A DNA stretch of 64,000 nt from Solibacillus sp. FSL W7-1464 (GTDB taxonomy: Bacteria; Bacillota; Bacilli; Bacillales_A; Planococcaceae). The position numbers were made by a program, and so were the translations under genes. The stretch lies in contig NZ_JBBORC010000001.1 of the NCBI RefSeq assembly GCF_038004425.1, forward strand, positions 349,001 to 413,000, read 5' to 3'. The stretch's first letter is position 1; each line of letters opens with the position of its first letter. The notes beneath the pieces are model-generated. The model was not told the DNA's origin. It ran no database searches and saw only the letters and a program-made list of their open reading frames with translations. Positions 25,194 through 33,116 of the stretch are shown here, in pieces.

Positions 25194-25249
25194 CTTAAGA
25201 ATTTCTTCATATTTAGCCTTTCTAAATATTAAGATTTGCCCGTTACACT
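25194..25249 (+). promoter_or_regulatory. Promoter with direct-repeat operator of the MacB-like ABC exporter
   Basis: CTTAAGA (25194-25200) and CTTCATA (25205-25211) repeat at 11 bp. TTAAGA is at 25229-25234 and the -10-like TACACT at 25244-25249. Every element sits at the same offset (+11, +35, +50) as in the promoter of the two-component system at 216-271, and 'TTAAGAATTTCTTCA' is identical. It is probably activated by that response regulator. Confidence 0.68.
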
Positions 25250-25274
25250 GAAGTTAAGTGAAAAGGAGTGAACG

Positions 25275-25976
25275 ATGATGATTAAAGTAACGAACTTACA
25301 ACATACATTTTCCATCGGTAAACGCGGAAAGGAAAGACAGGTTCCGGTACTGAGAGATGTATCTTTTGATGTTAAGAAGGGGGAAATCGTGGCAGTCGTC
25401 GGGAAAAGCGGATCGGGTAAATCGACACTGCTTCAGATTCTGGCGGGTTTTATGAAGCCGGAACACGGTTCAATTGTAGTAAATGCACAGGAAATAGCCG
25501 CATTTAATGAAGTTCAGAGTGCAAAGTTCCGTCTTGAAAACTTCGGCTTTATTTTTCAAAACTTTCAGCTCATGCCAAGTTTGACGGCATTTGAAAATAT
25601 TGAATTACCGTTAAAACTGCAAGGGATGAGTGTATCGGAGCGTAGAAAACGGGTTGAAGTAATCATGAAAAAGGTCGGGTTAACAGAAGTGACGGACCAT
25701 TATCCGAATGAATTATCAGGCGGACAACAGCAGCGGGTTAGTATTGCGCGTGCCCTTGTGACGAATGCACCGATTTTGTTGGCGGATGAACCGACAGGAA
25801 GCCTCGATTCAGAGACAGAACAGGATATATTAATGCTGATCCAGCAGCTGAACCGCGAATTGGATCTGACATTTATTATTATTACGCACGATGAAGAAGT
25901 AGCGATGATTGCGGACAAGCGCTTCCGCATGCATGACGGTCAATTGGTGAAAGAAGGTGAACACAATGCTATTTAA
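25275..25976 (+). CDS. MacB/LolD-type ABC exporter, ATP-binding protein
   Basis: A 233-residue ATPase with Walker A GKSGSGKST, Q-loop FGFIFQNFQLMP, signature LSGGQQQR, Walker B ILLADEPTGSLDSET and His switch IIITHDEE. The 'FQNFQLMPSLTAFENIELPL' and GSLD features are those of the type VII (LolD/MacB/BceA) class, which drives mechanotransmission rather than classical transport. The stop overlaps the permease start by 20 bases. Its promoter matches that of the two-component system at 0.2 kb. Confidence 0.93.
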   Translation: MMIKVTNLQHTFSIGKRGKERQVPVLRDVSFDVKKGEIVAVVGKSGSGKSTLLQILAGFMKPEHGSIVVNAQEIAAFNEVQSAKFRLENFGFIFQNFQLMPSLTAFENIELPLKLQGMSVSERRKRVEVIMKKVGLTEVTDHYPNELSGGQQQRVSIARALVTNAPILLADEPTGSLDSETEQDILMLIQQLNRELDLTFIIITHDEEVAMIADKRFRMHDGQLVKEGEHNAI

Positions 25977-27291
25977 TGATCAAGTAAATTTTGTGATGCA
26001 GCATATTAAGAAAAATAAGCTGCGTGTATTTATGACGGTACTTGCCGCGACGATGGGCTGTGCGTTTTTAATCGTGCTTGCTTCAATCGGCTTTGGGTTA
26101 CAGGATTCGATTGAAGATGAGATTTTATCGAGTGAAACAGTGACGCAAATTGAAGTGATGGGCAGTCAAGCGCTGTTTACTGCAGAAGAAGTAGCGGATA
26201 TCGAAGCGGTGGAAAATGTGCAGACGGTGTTAAAAACGACAAGTGTGGATGCTAATGTAGAAGGCTATATGGGAGACCGTGATACATCTACATCACTACG
26301 TTTAGTGGACTTTACTGATTATGCATCGGTAGCGAAACCGTTATCGGAAGGGAAATATCCTGAAACCGAAAAAGAAATTATTGTCGGCTATCATTTCGGT
26401 CAAACATTATTAAATGAAGCGGACCGCAAATTAATTGATGAAAAATCAAAAGCAGCAGAAGCGGAAGGTAGTTATTACGATGGTGCTGAAGAAGGGTACA
26501 AGGAATCGCTTATCGGCAAGGAAGTGGAGATTGCCCTAAGTACGCATGAACAGCCGGATGTGCAGTCAGAGCGTATGACGTATACGATTGTGGGTGTTAT
26601 GCCAAAACCGGCATATGAATGGGCAGTAGAAAACAGAATATATATGATGGACGGGCAACGTGAAGTGGTTGAAAATATGTATAGCCAAGTAGTTAAAGAA
26701 GAGGGAGCAAGCGATTATCAGCTGTTTTCTGAGCGTTTCGATATTTATGCGGAAAGCCTTGAATATGTGAAGCCTATTTTAGAAGAGTTACGTGAAAAAG
26801 GCTACGGTGTGTATTCCGTTACAGAACAGCTGGATGAGTTAAATGTCTTTTTCCTAGTTTTGAAAGCAGGACTTGTTTTCGTTGGAACAATCGCAGTATT
26901 AATCGCATCCATCGGAATTTTCAACACGATGACAATGGCGGTGACAGAACGTACGCGTGAGATCGGTGTATTAAAAGCAATTGGTGCCAGCCCGAAACTG
27001 ATTCAACGACTGTTTTTAATGGAAAGTACGTTTATCGGAGTCATTGGAACAGTTCTTGCAATTGCAATTTCGTATATTGTAAGCTTTGCATCGAATGCAC
27101 TATTGCCGCTTATTTTAAAGGCAGCAACAGGCGAAGAAGGATTCAACAATGTACAATTTTCAGCAATTCCATGGCAGCTTGTAGTAATTGCTGCAGCGAT
27201 CAGCATCGGCGTGGCAATGATTTCAGGATTGCGCCCGGCACGCAAAGCAACGAAAATTGAAGTAATGCAGGCGTTAAGACAGGAATTATAG
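25957..27291 (+). CDS. MacB/FtsX-type ABC exporter permease
   Basis: A 444-residue protein with the four-helix MacB layout: helix 1 (about 20-45), a roughly 240-residue extracytoplasmic MacB_PCD-like domain, then three helices from about 300 with TVTERTREIGVLKAIGASPKLIQRLFLMES (the conserved cytoplasmic coupling loop), ending GLRPARKATKIEVMQALR. It pairs with the ATPase upstream. Such exporters without an outer-membrane partner handle peptides, lipids or antibiotics in Gram-positives. It probably responds to the kinase at 1.4 kb through the shared operator. Confidence 0.92.
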   Translation: MNTMLFNDQVNFVMQHIKKNKLRVFMTVLAATMGCAFLIVLASIGFGLQDSIEDEILSSETVTQIEVMGSQALFTAEEVADIEAVENVQTVLKTTSVDANVEGYMGDRDTSTSLRLVDFTDYASVAKPLSEGKYPETEKEIIVGYHFGQTLLNEADRKLIDEKSKAAEAEGSYYDGAEEGYKESLIGKEVEIALSTHEQPDVQSERMTYTIVGVMPKPAYEWAVENRIYMMDGQREVVENMYSQVVKEEGASDYQLFSERFDIYAESLEYVKPILEELREKGYGVYSVTEQLDELNVFFLVLKAGLVFVGTIAVLIASIGIFNTMTMAVTERTREIGVLKAIGASPKLIQRLFLMESTFIGVIGTVLAIAISYIVSFASNALLPLILKAATGEEGFNNVQFSAIPWQLVVIAAAISIGVAMISGLRPARKATKIEVMQALRQEL

Positions 27292-27324
27292 AATTGCAAA
27301 ATGAAAATAGCTAAATGAATTTAA

Positions 27325-27354
27325 GGACCAAACATAATCTTGTTTGGTCCTAAT
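27325..27354 (+). terminator. Hairpin after the ABC exporter
   Basis: GGACCAAAC and GTTTGGTCC form a 9-bp stem; the T-tract is poor. Confidence 0.6.
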
Positions 27355-27477
27355 TCTGCTGTTTTCAATTACGATGACAGGTTTATTTGTAACACTTGCT
27401 GAAAGTAACCCACAAGATTTCTATAAATTCCTGATTTGGAATCTAGGTGAAAAGAAAATTTTTATCGAAGAACAAAA

Positions 27478-27511
27478 TGAACTAAATGAAGTTGCAGCTT
27501 CATTTAGTTCA
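27478..27511. repeat. Perfect 14-bp inverted repeat
   Basis: TGAACTAAATGAAG (27478-27491) and CTTCATTTAGTTCA (27498-27511) are exact reverse complements around TTGCAG. No T-run follows on the plus strand. It lies inside a doubtful 67-codon frame. Confidence 0.55.
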
Positions 27512-27569
27512 TTAAGTACGGTATCTAGCGGATCTTGTTTTAATTAGGAATTCCGGTTCTAGATCGCAA

Positions 27570-28085
27570 TCAACCGTGCCACCAGCCGGTTTTACAATTG
27601 ATGTAGACTAAATATTGGTAATCTCCTTTGCCATCCTTTTGAATAAACATTTCATAATAAGAATCTTTGTCGTACACTAAACGAATTTTATCATTTTTAG
27701 AGACAAATTGTTCTTTGATTTCGGCAATCGCTTTCGCTTTTACTCCAGGCGCCCATGCAGATGGATTTTCGAACTTTAGATCATGTGTCGGGACATATGC
27801 ATATTTGCCTTTATACATAATTTTTGACCAGCCATATTGATCAGCCGCGGATAAATTTTCTTGATCCTTGCCGATTGGAACACCGCCGTATACTTTCACA
27901 GAAGTTTTTGCTTTAAGTTTACCGAGCGTTTTATAGGATTCACCAGGCGCAGATTTTACGAGTATTGTTTTCTTTGCAAAAGCTTTTTCAAAATCCGCGG
28001 CTTGAGCATTTTCATTACTAATTACGAAAATACTTCCTATACCTATAAAAACAAGGGCAATAAGTAATATTGATAATTTTTTCAT
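27570..28085 (-). CDS. Secreted SH3-like (SH3b) protein
   Basis: A 171-residue protein with an N-terminal signal or anchor (MKKLSILLIALVFIGIGSIF) and an Ala-rich cleavage area AQAADF. An SH3b-like beta domain (about 38-105) reads KKTILVKSAPGESYKTLGKLKAKTSVKVYG...GWSKIMYKGKYAYVPTHDL; the 'V..aP.....lG.l.....V.v.g....GW.ki.y.gk..yV' rhythm is that of bacterial SH3 domains that bind cell wall. A C-terminal charged beta region ends in NCKTGWWHG. Monocistronic. Confidence 0.72.
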   Translation of the reverse strand: MKKLSILLIALVFIGIGSIFVISNENAQAADFEKAFAKKTILVKSAPGESYKTLGKLKAKTSVKVYGGVPIGKDQENLSAADQYGWSKIMYKGKYAYVPTHDLKFENPSAWAPGVKAKAIAEIKEQFVSKNDKIRLVYDKDSYYEMFIQKDGKGDYQYLVYINCKTGWWHG

Positions 28086-28313
28086 AATAAATCATCCATT
28101 CTCCGCTATTTTTATTAGAGTGGCAATGCTTATTTTTACCATTTCTAATAATGCCTCTTAATAATAGGATATGGTTCTGGAGAAAGGGTTACAAAAAAGT
28201 TACAGTTAATGGGGGATAATGAAGTTAGAGAATCATGAATGCAAAACAGACATAAGTAGAATGACCGTTAAATAACAGGAAAACCTTTATTAAGAAACGG
28301 ATATTTTGCAAAA

Positions 28314-28622
28314 TTGATTGGAATGCAGGGCGAGTGTTCGTGCTGACGGTTTCACCTTTCGCACTGTTAAAACACTAGCTGTCGGCTACGCCTTTCGCTA
28401 CAAGATTTTCTCTGTGAGGAAAGCGTAGCGACAGTCACAAGCAAAGCTTCCTGCAGGAATAGCGAAATTTATTTTGCGACGAAAGCGAAGCGACAGGAGC
28501 ACTGACGCCTAATACGAGGAACGAAAGCTAAGAACGCCACGTCCTGTGGCAACGCTTTTGTAACCAACTTCGTGTTGGCCCCACGCCGTGCCCGCGGAAA
28601 GCGTCCCGGAATGGAAATCAAT
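28314..28622. repeat. About 0.3-kb interspersed Bacillales repeat
   Basis: A non-coding block starts TTGATTGGAATGCAGGGCGA and ends with CGGAATGGAAATCAA. The ends form an imperfect terminal inverted repeat (TTGATTnnnnTnCnGGG). Internal runs of 'GAAAGCG(A/T)AGCGACA' and the end 'GCGGAAAGCG..CCGGAATGGAAATCAA' match a dispersed repeat I know from Bacillus-group genomes. It has two mini-hairpins, GCCAC-GTCCT-GTGGC (28536-28550) and CCAAC-TTCGT-GTTGG (28564-28578). No transposase is encoded. Confidence 0.65.
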
Positions 28623-28637
28623 TTTAACGCTCAGCAA

Positions 28638-28676
28638 AAAAACACTATTTTCCTCTCAGAGGAAAATAGTGTTTTT
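28638..28676. terminator. Perfect 19-bp hairpin (bidirectional terminator-like)
   Basis: AAAAACACTATTTTCCTCT and AGAGGAAAATAGTGTTTTT pair fully around one C, with A and T runs on both sides. No gene lies close on either side, so its partner transcript is unclear. Confidence 0.7.
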
Positions 28677-28776
28677 GAGTTATGTCTCGGCCTGTTTTAA
28701 GTACTTATTTGAAAAATCAATTTTGCGGTTGGAAAAGAGAAATCTTCAGTACTTAGGGCGGTGCTGACGACTGGAG

Positions 28777-28947
28777 TTCTAATAAATTTTGAAATGTTCT
28801 AATATACTTTTATTTGTTCTAATAAACTTTCGATTTTCTAATATATCTCGGAATTTATCTAATAAGTGTTCACGATTTTCTAATATCGCTTTCTGATCTT
28901 CTAATACCGATACGAGATTTTCTAATAAACCAAATTTTGTTCTAATA
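28777..28947 (-). repeat. Nine-copy periodic TATTAGAA array (array 2, inverted)
   Basis: TTCTAATA, the complement of TATTAGAA, begins at 28777, 28797, 28817, 28836, 28857 (ATCTAATA variant), 28878, 28899, 28920 and 28940. Read on the minus strand the steps are 20, 21, 21, 21, 21, 19, 20 and 20 bp, versus 20, 21, 21, 21, 21, 19, 21 and 20 in array 1. Spacer sequences are largely unrelated between the arrays. It lies in gene-free DNA between the SH3 gene and uxaC. Confidence 0.85.
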
Positions 28948-29059
28948 TAAGTTCCTGCTCTCCTTCTGAAAACTATATAGGGATATGTAATTTAATATAT
29001 ACAGGAAACCACTAAGCAAATTAGGGGGAATTCTTGAAAGGAATAGGGGCTCTCACTAG

Positions 29060-29089
29060 TAGCACAAACCAAGGCCATGGTTTGTGCTA
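29060..29089. repeat. 12-bp inverted repeat in the uxaC upstream region
   Basis: TAGCACAAACCA and TGGTTTGTGCTA flank AGGCCA. No T-run follows closely. It could end transcription entering from upstream or be a processing hairpin. Confidence 0.5.
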
Positions 29090-29153
29090 TTAATGTTAGT
29101 ATTTTTTAAATTTCATAGTTACCCTTAATATTCAGAAAAAATAGAAAACAAAC

Positions 29154-29217
29154 TTGAGTTTTTAAAATGTAAGATATATGATAAAGCCAAGTCATTTAAT
29201 TTGTTTACCAAACAAAC
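29154..29217 (+). promoter_or_regulatory. uxaC promoter with ROK-type operator
   Basis: TTGAGT (29154-29159), 17 bp and TATGAT (29177-29182) form a good sigma-A promoter. Just downstream of the expected start point, ATTTGTT-TACCA-AACAAAC (29199-29217) is a near-perfect 7-5-7 inverted repeat of the XylR/ROK type. A repressor bound here would block elongation. The matching site at 37439-37457 precedes the symporter gene. Confidence 0.65.
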
Positions 29218-29245
29218 AAATTAGATATTTGAAAGGGGTAATAAG

Positions 29246-30664
29246 ATGAAAACTAGCATTACGAAAGATTTTTTATTATATAACGAAACGGCCAAGAATA
29301 TCTATCACCAAATAGCCAGACATCTTCCTATCATTGATTACCATAATCATTTGGACCCGCAGGAAATTTTAGAAGATAAAAATTACAGTAATTTAACAGA
29401 AATTTGGCTTACCGGCGATCATTATAAATGGCGTGCAATGCGTGCGAACGGCGTTAACGAGGCGTATATTACAGGCGACAAGAGCGATTACGAAAAGTTT
29501 ATGGTCTGGGCCAAGACGGTTCCGAATTTAATCGGCAATCCACTTTACCACTGGACACATTTGGAACTGCTGAATTATTTCGGGATTGACGAAGTGCTGA
29601 ACGAAAAAACAGCGCCTGCAATCTGGGAAGAAGCGAACCGTAAACTTGCGACCAAGGAACTTTCCGTGCGATCGATCTTAAGAAAAGATAAAGTGAATTT
29701 TGTCGGTACGACAGACGATCCGACAGATGATTTAGCCGCACACGAAAAGCTGGCTGCAGAAGGATATGACATCACGGTATCTCCCTCATTCCGACCGGAC
29801 AAAGGGCTCGGAATTGAAAAAGATGAGTTCATGGTATGGTTGGAAAAACTGGAAGTAATGGTCGGGTTCCGTATTGAAAATTACACGGACTTTTTGAAAG
29901 CGCTATCAGACAGGGTGGATTACTTCGATGCGCACGGTTGCAGAAGTTCCGACCATGGTATCTCTGTGCTGTTCTTTGAAAATACAGATCAGGAAGAGGC
30001 AGGAGTGGCTTTCCGGAAGCGTTTGAACGGGGAAGAGCTGTCTGCTAAAGAAATCGACCAATTTAAGACTTACACATTGCTGGAACTGGCAAGGCTATAT
30101 ACGGAAAAAGGCTGGGTGATGCAGCTACACATCGGTGCGATGCGCAATACGAATACGAAAATGTTTAACCGGATTGGCGCGGATGCTGGCTTTGATTCCA
30201 TTGGGGATCTTTTACTGGCAGATAAATTAGCAGGTTTGCTTGATTCAATGGACGTAAAAGACCAACTGCCGAGAACGGTGCTGTACAGCCTGAATTCACG
30301 TGACAATAATATCTTGGCTGCAATGGCCGGCAATTACCAAAATGATGAAATTCCAGGGAAAATCCAGATGGGTACTGCCTGGTGGTTCAATGACCATATA
30401 GACGGCATGGAAGCGCAGATGAAGACCTTGGCGAATATTGGACTCATCAGTAATTTCATCGGCATGCTGACTGATTCAAGAAGCTTTTTGTCTTTCTCAC
30501 GGCACGAATACTTTAGAAGAATCCTTTGTAACTTGTTGGGCACATGGGTGGAAGAAGGAAAAATGCCGAACGACCCTGAGCTTTTGGAGAATTATGTGAA
30601 GAATATCTGCTATTACAACGCTCGGCAGTTCTTCCGTATAAAAGAGCAAGTTACGGCCTCGTAA
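29246..30664 (+). CDS. uxaC: Glucuronate isomerase (uronate isomerase)
   Basis: A 472-residue enzyme of the UxaC amidohydrolase-fold family, which converts glucuronate to fructuronate or galacturonate to tagaturonate. Diagnostic blocks are PIIDYHNHLDP near the N terminus, KWRAMRANGV, GTTDDPTDDL, FRPDKGL, WVMQLHIGAMRNTN and LTDSRSFLSFSRHEYFRRIL. Length matches the family. GAAAGGGG lies before ATG 29246. It is transcribed alone from a ROK-operator promoter and stops at a bidirectional terminator. The later pathway genes (uxuA, uxuB, kdgK, kdgA) are not in the window. Confidence 0.96.
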   Translation: MKTSITKDFLLYNETAKNIYHQIARHLPIIDYHNHLDPQEILEDKNYSNLTEIWLTGDHYKWRAMRANGVNEAYITGDKSDYEKFMVWAKTVPNLIGNPLYHWTHLELLNYFGIDEVLNEKTAPAIWEEANRKLATKELSVRSILRKDKVNFVGTTDDPTDDLAAHEKLAAEGYDITVSPSFRPDKGLGIEKDEFMVWLEKLEVMVGFRIENYTDFLKALSDRVDYFDAHGCRSSDHGISVLFFENTDQEEAGVAFRKRLNGEELSAKEIDQFKTYTLLELARLYTEKGWVMQLHIGAMRNTNTKMFNRIGADAGFDSIGDLLLADKLAGLLDSMDVKDQLPRTVLYSLNSRDNNILAAMAGNYQNDEIPGKIQMGTAWWFNDHIDGMEAQMKTLANIGLISNFIGMLTDSRSFLSFSRHEYFRRILCNLLGTWVEEGKMPNDPELLENYVKNICYYNARQFFRIKEQVTAS

Positions 30665-30691
30665 ATAGGAAAGAGTTCAATAAACCAACGA

Positions 30692-30725
30692 GAATCCCCT
30701 TCCTAGTTCGGAAGGGGATTCTTTT
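30692..30725. terminator. Bidirectional terminator between uxaC and the ROK gene
   Basis: GAATCCCCTTCC and GGAAGGGGATTC form a perfect 12-bp stem followed by TTTT; the ROK stop codon overlaps its end. Confidence 0.92.
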
Positions 30726-31926
30726 AGATAATCGTTCCCGCATAATCATCTGCAGGTAGATGATTTTTTGATAAATCTAAGCGCAGCTCGGGAACTTTCA
30801 GAAAGCTCTTGATGGCAAGAGCACATGCTCCCATCGCACATGCATCTTTGCCAAGATCCGAAAGCTTCAATTCACGGTACTGGCTGACCGAAGACTTCAA
30901 CAGGTTATTAATGCGATCGATTGCGCCTGGATACATTTTCAGCACCTGGCTATTGAGTACAATTGTTTCCGGGTTATAAAGATTGATAATATTATTCAAT
31001 CCAATTGCCAGAAATTCAAAGAATTCATCGATTTTTCGGATTATAACTGGATCTTTAGCTGCAAGCCAGCTTTCCACATCTTCGTAACTGAGATTGCTCT
31101 TGTTTTTGAGAGTGGCGAGGCCCTGTAGGAACCTTGCTTCTGATGCATACATTTCCCAGCATCCTTTATTACCGCAAGTGCAGAGCTTACCGTCTGGAAC
31201 GACAATCATATGGCCCATTTCGCCAGCAAATCCGTTATAGCCTTTCAATAGCTCGCCTTCCATGATGATACCAAGTCCCATGCCAGAATACATAGAAATG
31301 GACAACAGGTTTTCGCTGTCCCGGGATTTAAAGACTTTTTCAGCAAAAGCCGATGCGTTGGCATTGTTTTCGATTAGCACGGCCACACCGGTTTCTTTTT
31401 CAAGATCGACTTTCAGGTCCTTATCACGCCACTGGTGTTGTGGGACAAAAAAAACTTTCTCGTTTTTACCCACAGTGCCATGAATGCCGATGACTGCGCC
31501 GATCAAACCGTAGCGGCTGTCCGAACATTGAGCCTGAAATTTAATAATTTGCGTAGCCAATAGTTCCACAACGGTTTCGTAATTTGAAGTCTCCAACGGA
31601 ATAACCTCAGTATGCACAGGATAGCCGAGTAAATCGGAAAGAATATATGTGATATTCTTATGATCCAGATCGATGCCCAGTGCAAAACCGTTTTGACGGT
31701 TTAATGACAGCATGACGGGACGTCTCCCCACATTACGGTGCTCCTGATGCATTTCATAAATCAGCTCTTCATCTAGCAGATCGGCTACCTGCACGGATAT
31801 TGTAGCTTTGTTCAAACCAACTTTTTTTGACAGATCGGCTCTGGAAATCATGCCATGTTCGATGATTTGCTGCACAATCAAACTTCTGTTTATTTGTTTT
31901 ATATAAGATCCGTCTACCGTAACCAT
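30724..31926 (-). CDS. ROK-family transcriptional repressor (XylR/NagC type)
   Basis: An N-terminal winged helix (NRSLIVQQIIEHGMISRADLSKKVGLNKATISVQV) precedes a ROK sugar-kinase-like domain with GIDLDHKNITYILSDLLG, ENNANASAFAE, GYNGFAGEMGHMIV and the zinc-binding ROK signature CTCGNKGCWE. The kinase residues are degenerate, as in XylR-type regulators. I start at ATG 31926 because GGAGG is well spaced for it; an in-frame ATG at 31941 has none. It probably represses uxaC and the symporter through TTTGTT-N5-AACAAA sites, relieved by a uronate or glycoside. Divergent from the AraC gene. Confidence 0.9.
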   Translation of the reverse strand: MVTVDGSYIKQINRSLIVQQIIEHGMISRADLSKKVGLNKATISVQVADLLDEELIYEMHQEHRNVGRRPVMLSLNRQNGFALGIDLDHKNITYILSDLLGYPVHTEVIPLETSNYETVVELLATQIIKFQAQCSDSRYGLIGAVIGIHGTVGKNEKVFFVPQHQWRDKDLKVDLEKETGVAVLIENNANASAFAEKVFKSRDSENLLSISMYSGMGLGIIMEGELLKGYNGFAGEMGHMIVVPDGKLCTCGNKGCWEMYASEARFLQGLATLKNKSNLSYEDVESWLAAKDPVIIRKIDEFFEFLAIGLNNIINLYNPETIVLNSQVLKMYPGAIDRINNLLKSSVSQYRELKLSDLGKDACAMGACALAIKSFLKVPELRLDLSKNHLPADDYAGTII

Positions 31927-32136
31927 GTCGTTTTCCTCCATTGCTTAATCATTTTGCCGAAGCCATTTTGGCCTTGACTGCAGTCGAAGTTATCTATAAC
32001 TAAAGGATACCACAAAGGCTTGCTAAGGTTAGGGCATCACCTTTAATAATTACATTTACGAGCAAAATCAGGGAGTTTCGGATACCAATACGGTTTTTAA
32101 AAGGAAGCACTGTACAAAATGTAGAAGCTTTGAAAT

Positions 32137-32232
32137 AATTATCTGAATAATCTTTTAATAAAGCACTCTCAGATAATTTAATGAATAATGTAAGCACTTT
32201 CAGCTAATGAAATTATCTGAGAATCATATAAA
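32137..32232 (+). promoter_or_regulatory. Repeat-rich regulatory region before the AraC gene
   Basis: AATTATCTGA occurs at 32137-32146 and 32211-32220, and inverted (TCAGATAATT) at 32169-32178. The longer repeat AAGCACT-N-TCAG-N-TAAT occurs at 32161 and 32192, 31 bp (three turns) apart. A -10-like TATAAA is at 32227-32232. This fits an AraC-family activator binding paired direct sites before its own operon. Confidence 0.5.
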
Positions 32233-32248
32233 ATGGGGGTAGATTCAT

Positions 32249-33100
32249 ATGAAAGGCAAATTAGTAATAGAACAGCCGCTTATGGTGCATTACAAGATGG
32301 AACAGTACTGGGATCATATCGATTACCATTCCCATCAAGAATATGAGATTTATTTTTTCCATGCCGGTTCCTGCCGTTATTTAATTCACGATCAGATTTA
32401 TGATCTTGAGCCAGGAGATATTCTGTTGATGGATGGCATGGCTCTACACAAACCGAATATATCGCCGGACAGCGAATATGTCCGCAGCACAATCCATTTT
32501 TCACCACAATGGATCGAGAAGGCTTTAGAGGCAGTGGACGGGTTGCATTTGCTGGACGTTTTCGAAAAATTGCATTACTGCCTAATCCGTACGCAAGAGA
32601 ACGAAGAATCAAAAGAATTGGAGAAGCTGGTACAGCGCCTTGAAGAAGCGCAACAGAATAATGACTTTACAGGTGTCGGAAAAGAAGCGAACACGAAAAT
32701 CCTGCTTCTGCAGATACTGGTTGCCGTCAATCAGCTTGGCCAAGTCCATTCCTTGAAAATTCCAAGCAAAAAAGCTGAAAAAGAAATGCATGCTGAGAAT
32801 ATCGCTTCATTCATACAAGGAAATTTCCAGATGAAATTGTCGATTGAGTCGATTGCGGATGCATTGAACTTAAGCAAATCATATACTTCACATGTCTTCA
32901 AAGAGATGACCGGCTTCACAATCATGGAATATGTGATGGGTTGCCGTTTGAACCGGGTCAAACAATTGTTGGAAAACGAACCTGAGAAGACCTTAAAAAA
33001 TATTGCGCATGAAAGCGGTTTCGAAAGTATTTCTCATTTTAGCCGTTATTTCCGTGAAAAAGTCGGGATGACAGCAAAAGCTTACCGAAATCGCGAATAA
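32249..33100 (+). CDS. AraC-family regulator with N-terminal cupin
   Basis: A 283-residue protein. The N-terminal cupin-like sensing domain (about 10-110) has YHSHQEYEIYFFHAGSCRYLI and LEPGDILLMDGMALHKP. The C-terminal double helix-turn-helix (about 185-283) contains SIESIADALNLSKSYTSHVFKEMTGFTIMEYV and TLKNIAHESGFESISHFSRYFREKVGMTAKAYR. It is the first gene of the oxidoreductase operon, 16 bases before the next gene, so it is likely an activator of the operon and of itself. The ligand is presumably the cluster's sugar substrate. Confidence 0.92.
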   Translation: MKGKLVIEQPLMVHYKMEQYWDHIDYHSHQEYEIYFFHAGSCRYLIHDQIYDLEPGDILLMDGMALHKPNISPDSEYVRSTIHFSPQWIEKALEAVDGLHLLDVFEKLHYCLIRTQENEESKELEKLVQRLEEAQQNNDFTGVGKEANTKILLLQILVAVNQLGQVHSLKIPSKKAEKEMHAENIASFIQGNFQMKLSIESIADALNLSKSYTSHVFKEMTGFTIMEYVMGCRLNRVKQLLENEPEKTLKNIAHESGFESISHFSRYFREKVGMTAKAYRNRE

Positions 33101-33116
33101 AATACGTGGGAGGAGA

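Noticed and set aside
27344-27547. 67-codon open frame after the ABC exporter permease
   Set aside because: The start lies in a hairpin, no ribosome site is present, and a perfect inverted repeat falls inside. There is no recognisable protein.
28314-28622. Autonomous insertion sequence
   Set aside because: No open frame for a transposase within about 310 bp. It is read as a non-coding dispersed repeat.
28777-28947. CRISPR array
   Set aside because: Repeats are only 8 bp, spacers 11-13 bp, and no cas genes are present. Geometry does not fit CRISPR.
29060-29089. Operator of uxaC
   Set aside because: The inverted repeat lies well upstream of the promoter and has no match before the symporter. 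The TTTGTT-N5-AACAAA site is better supported.
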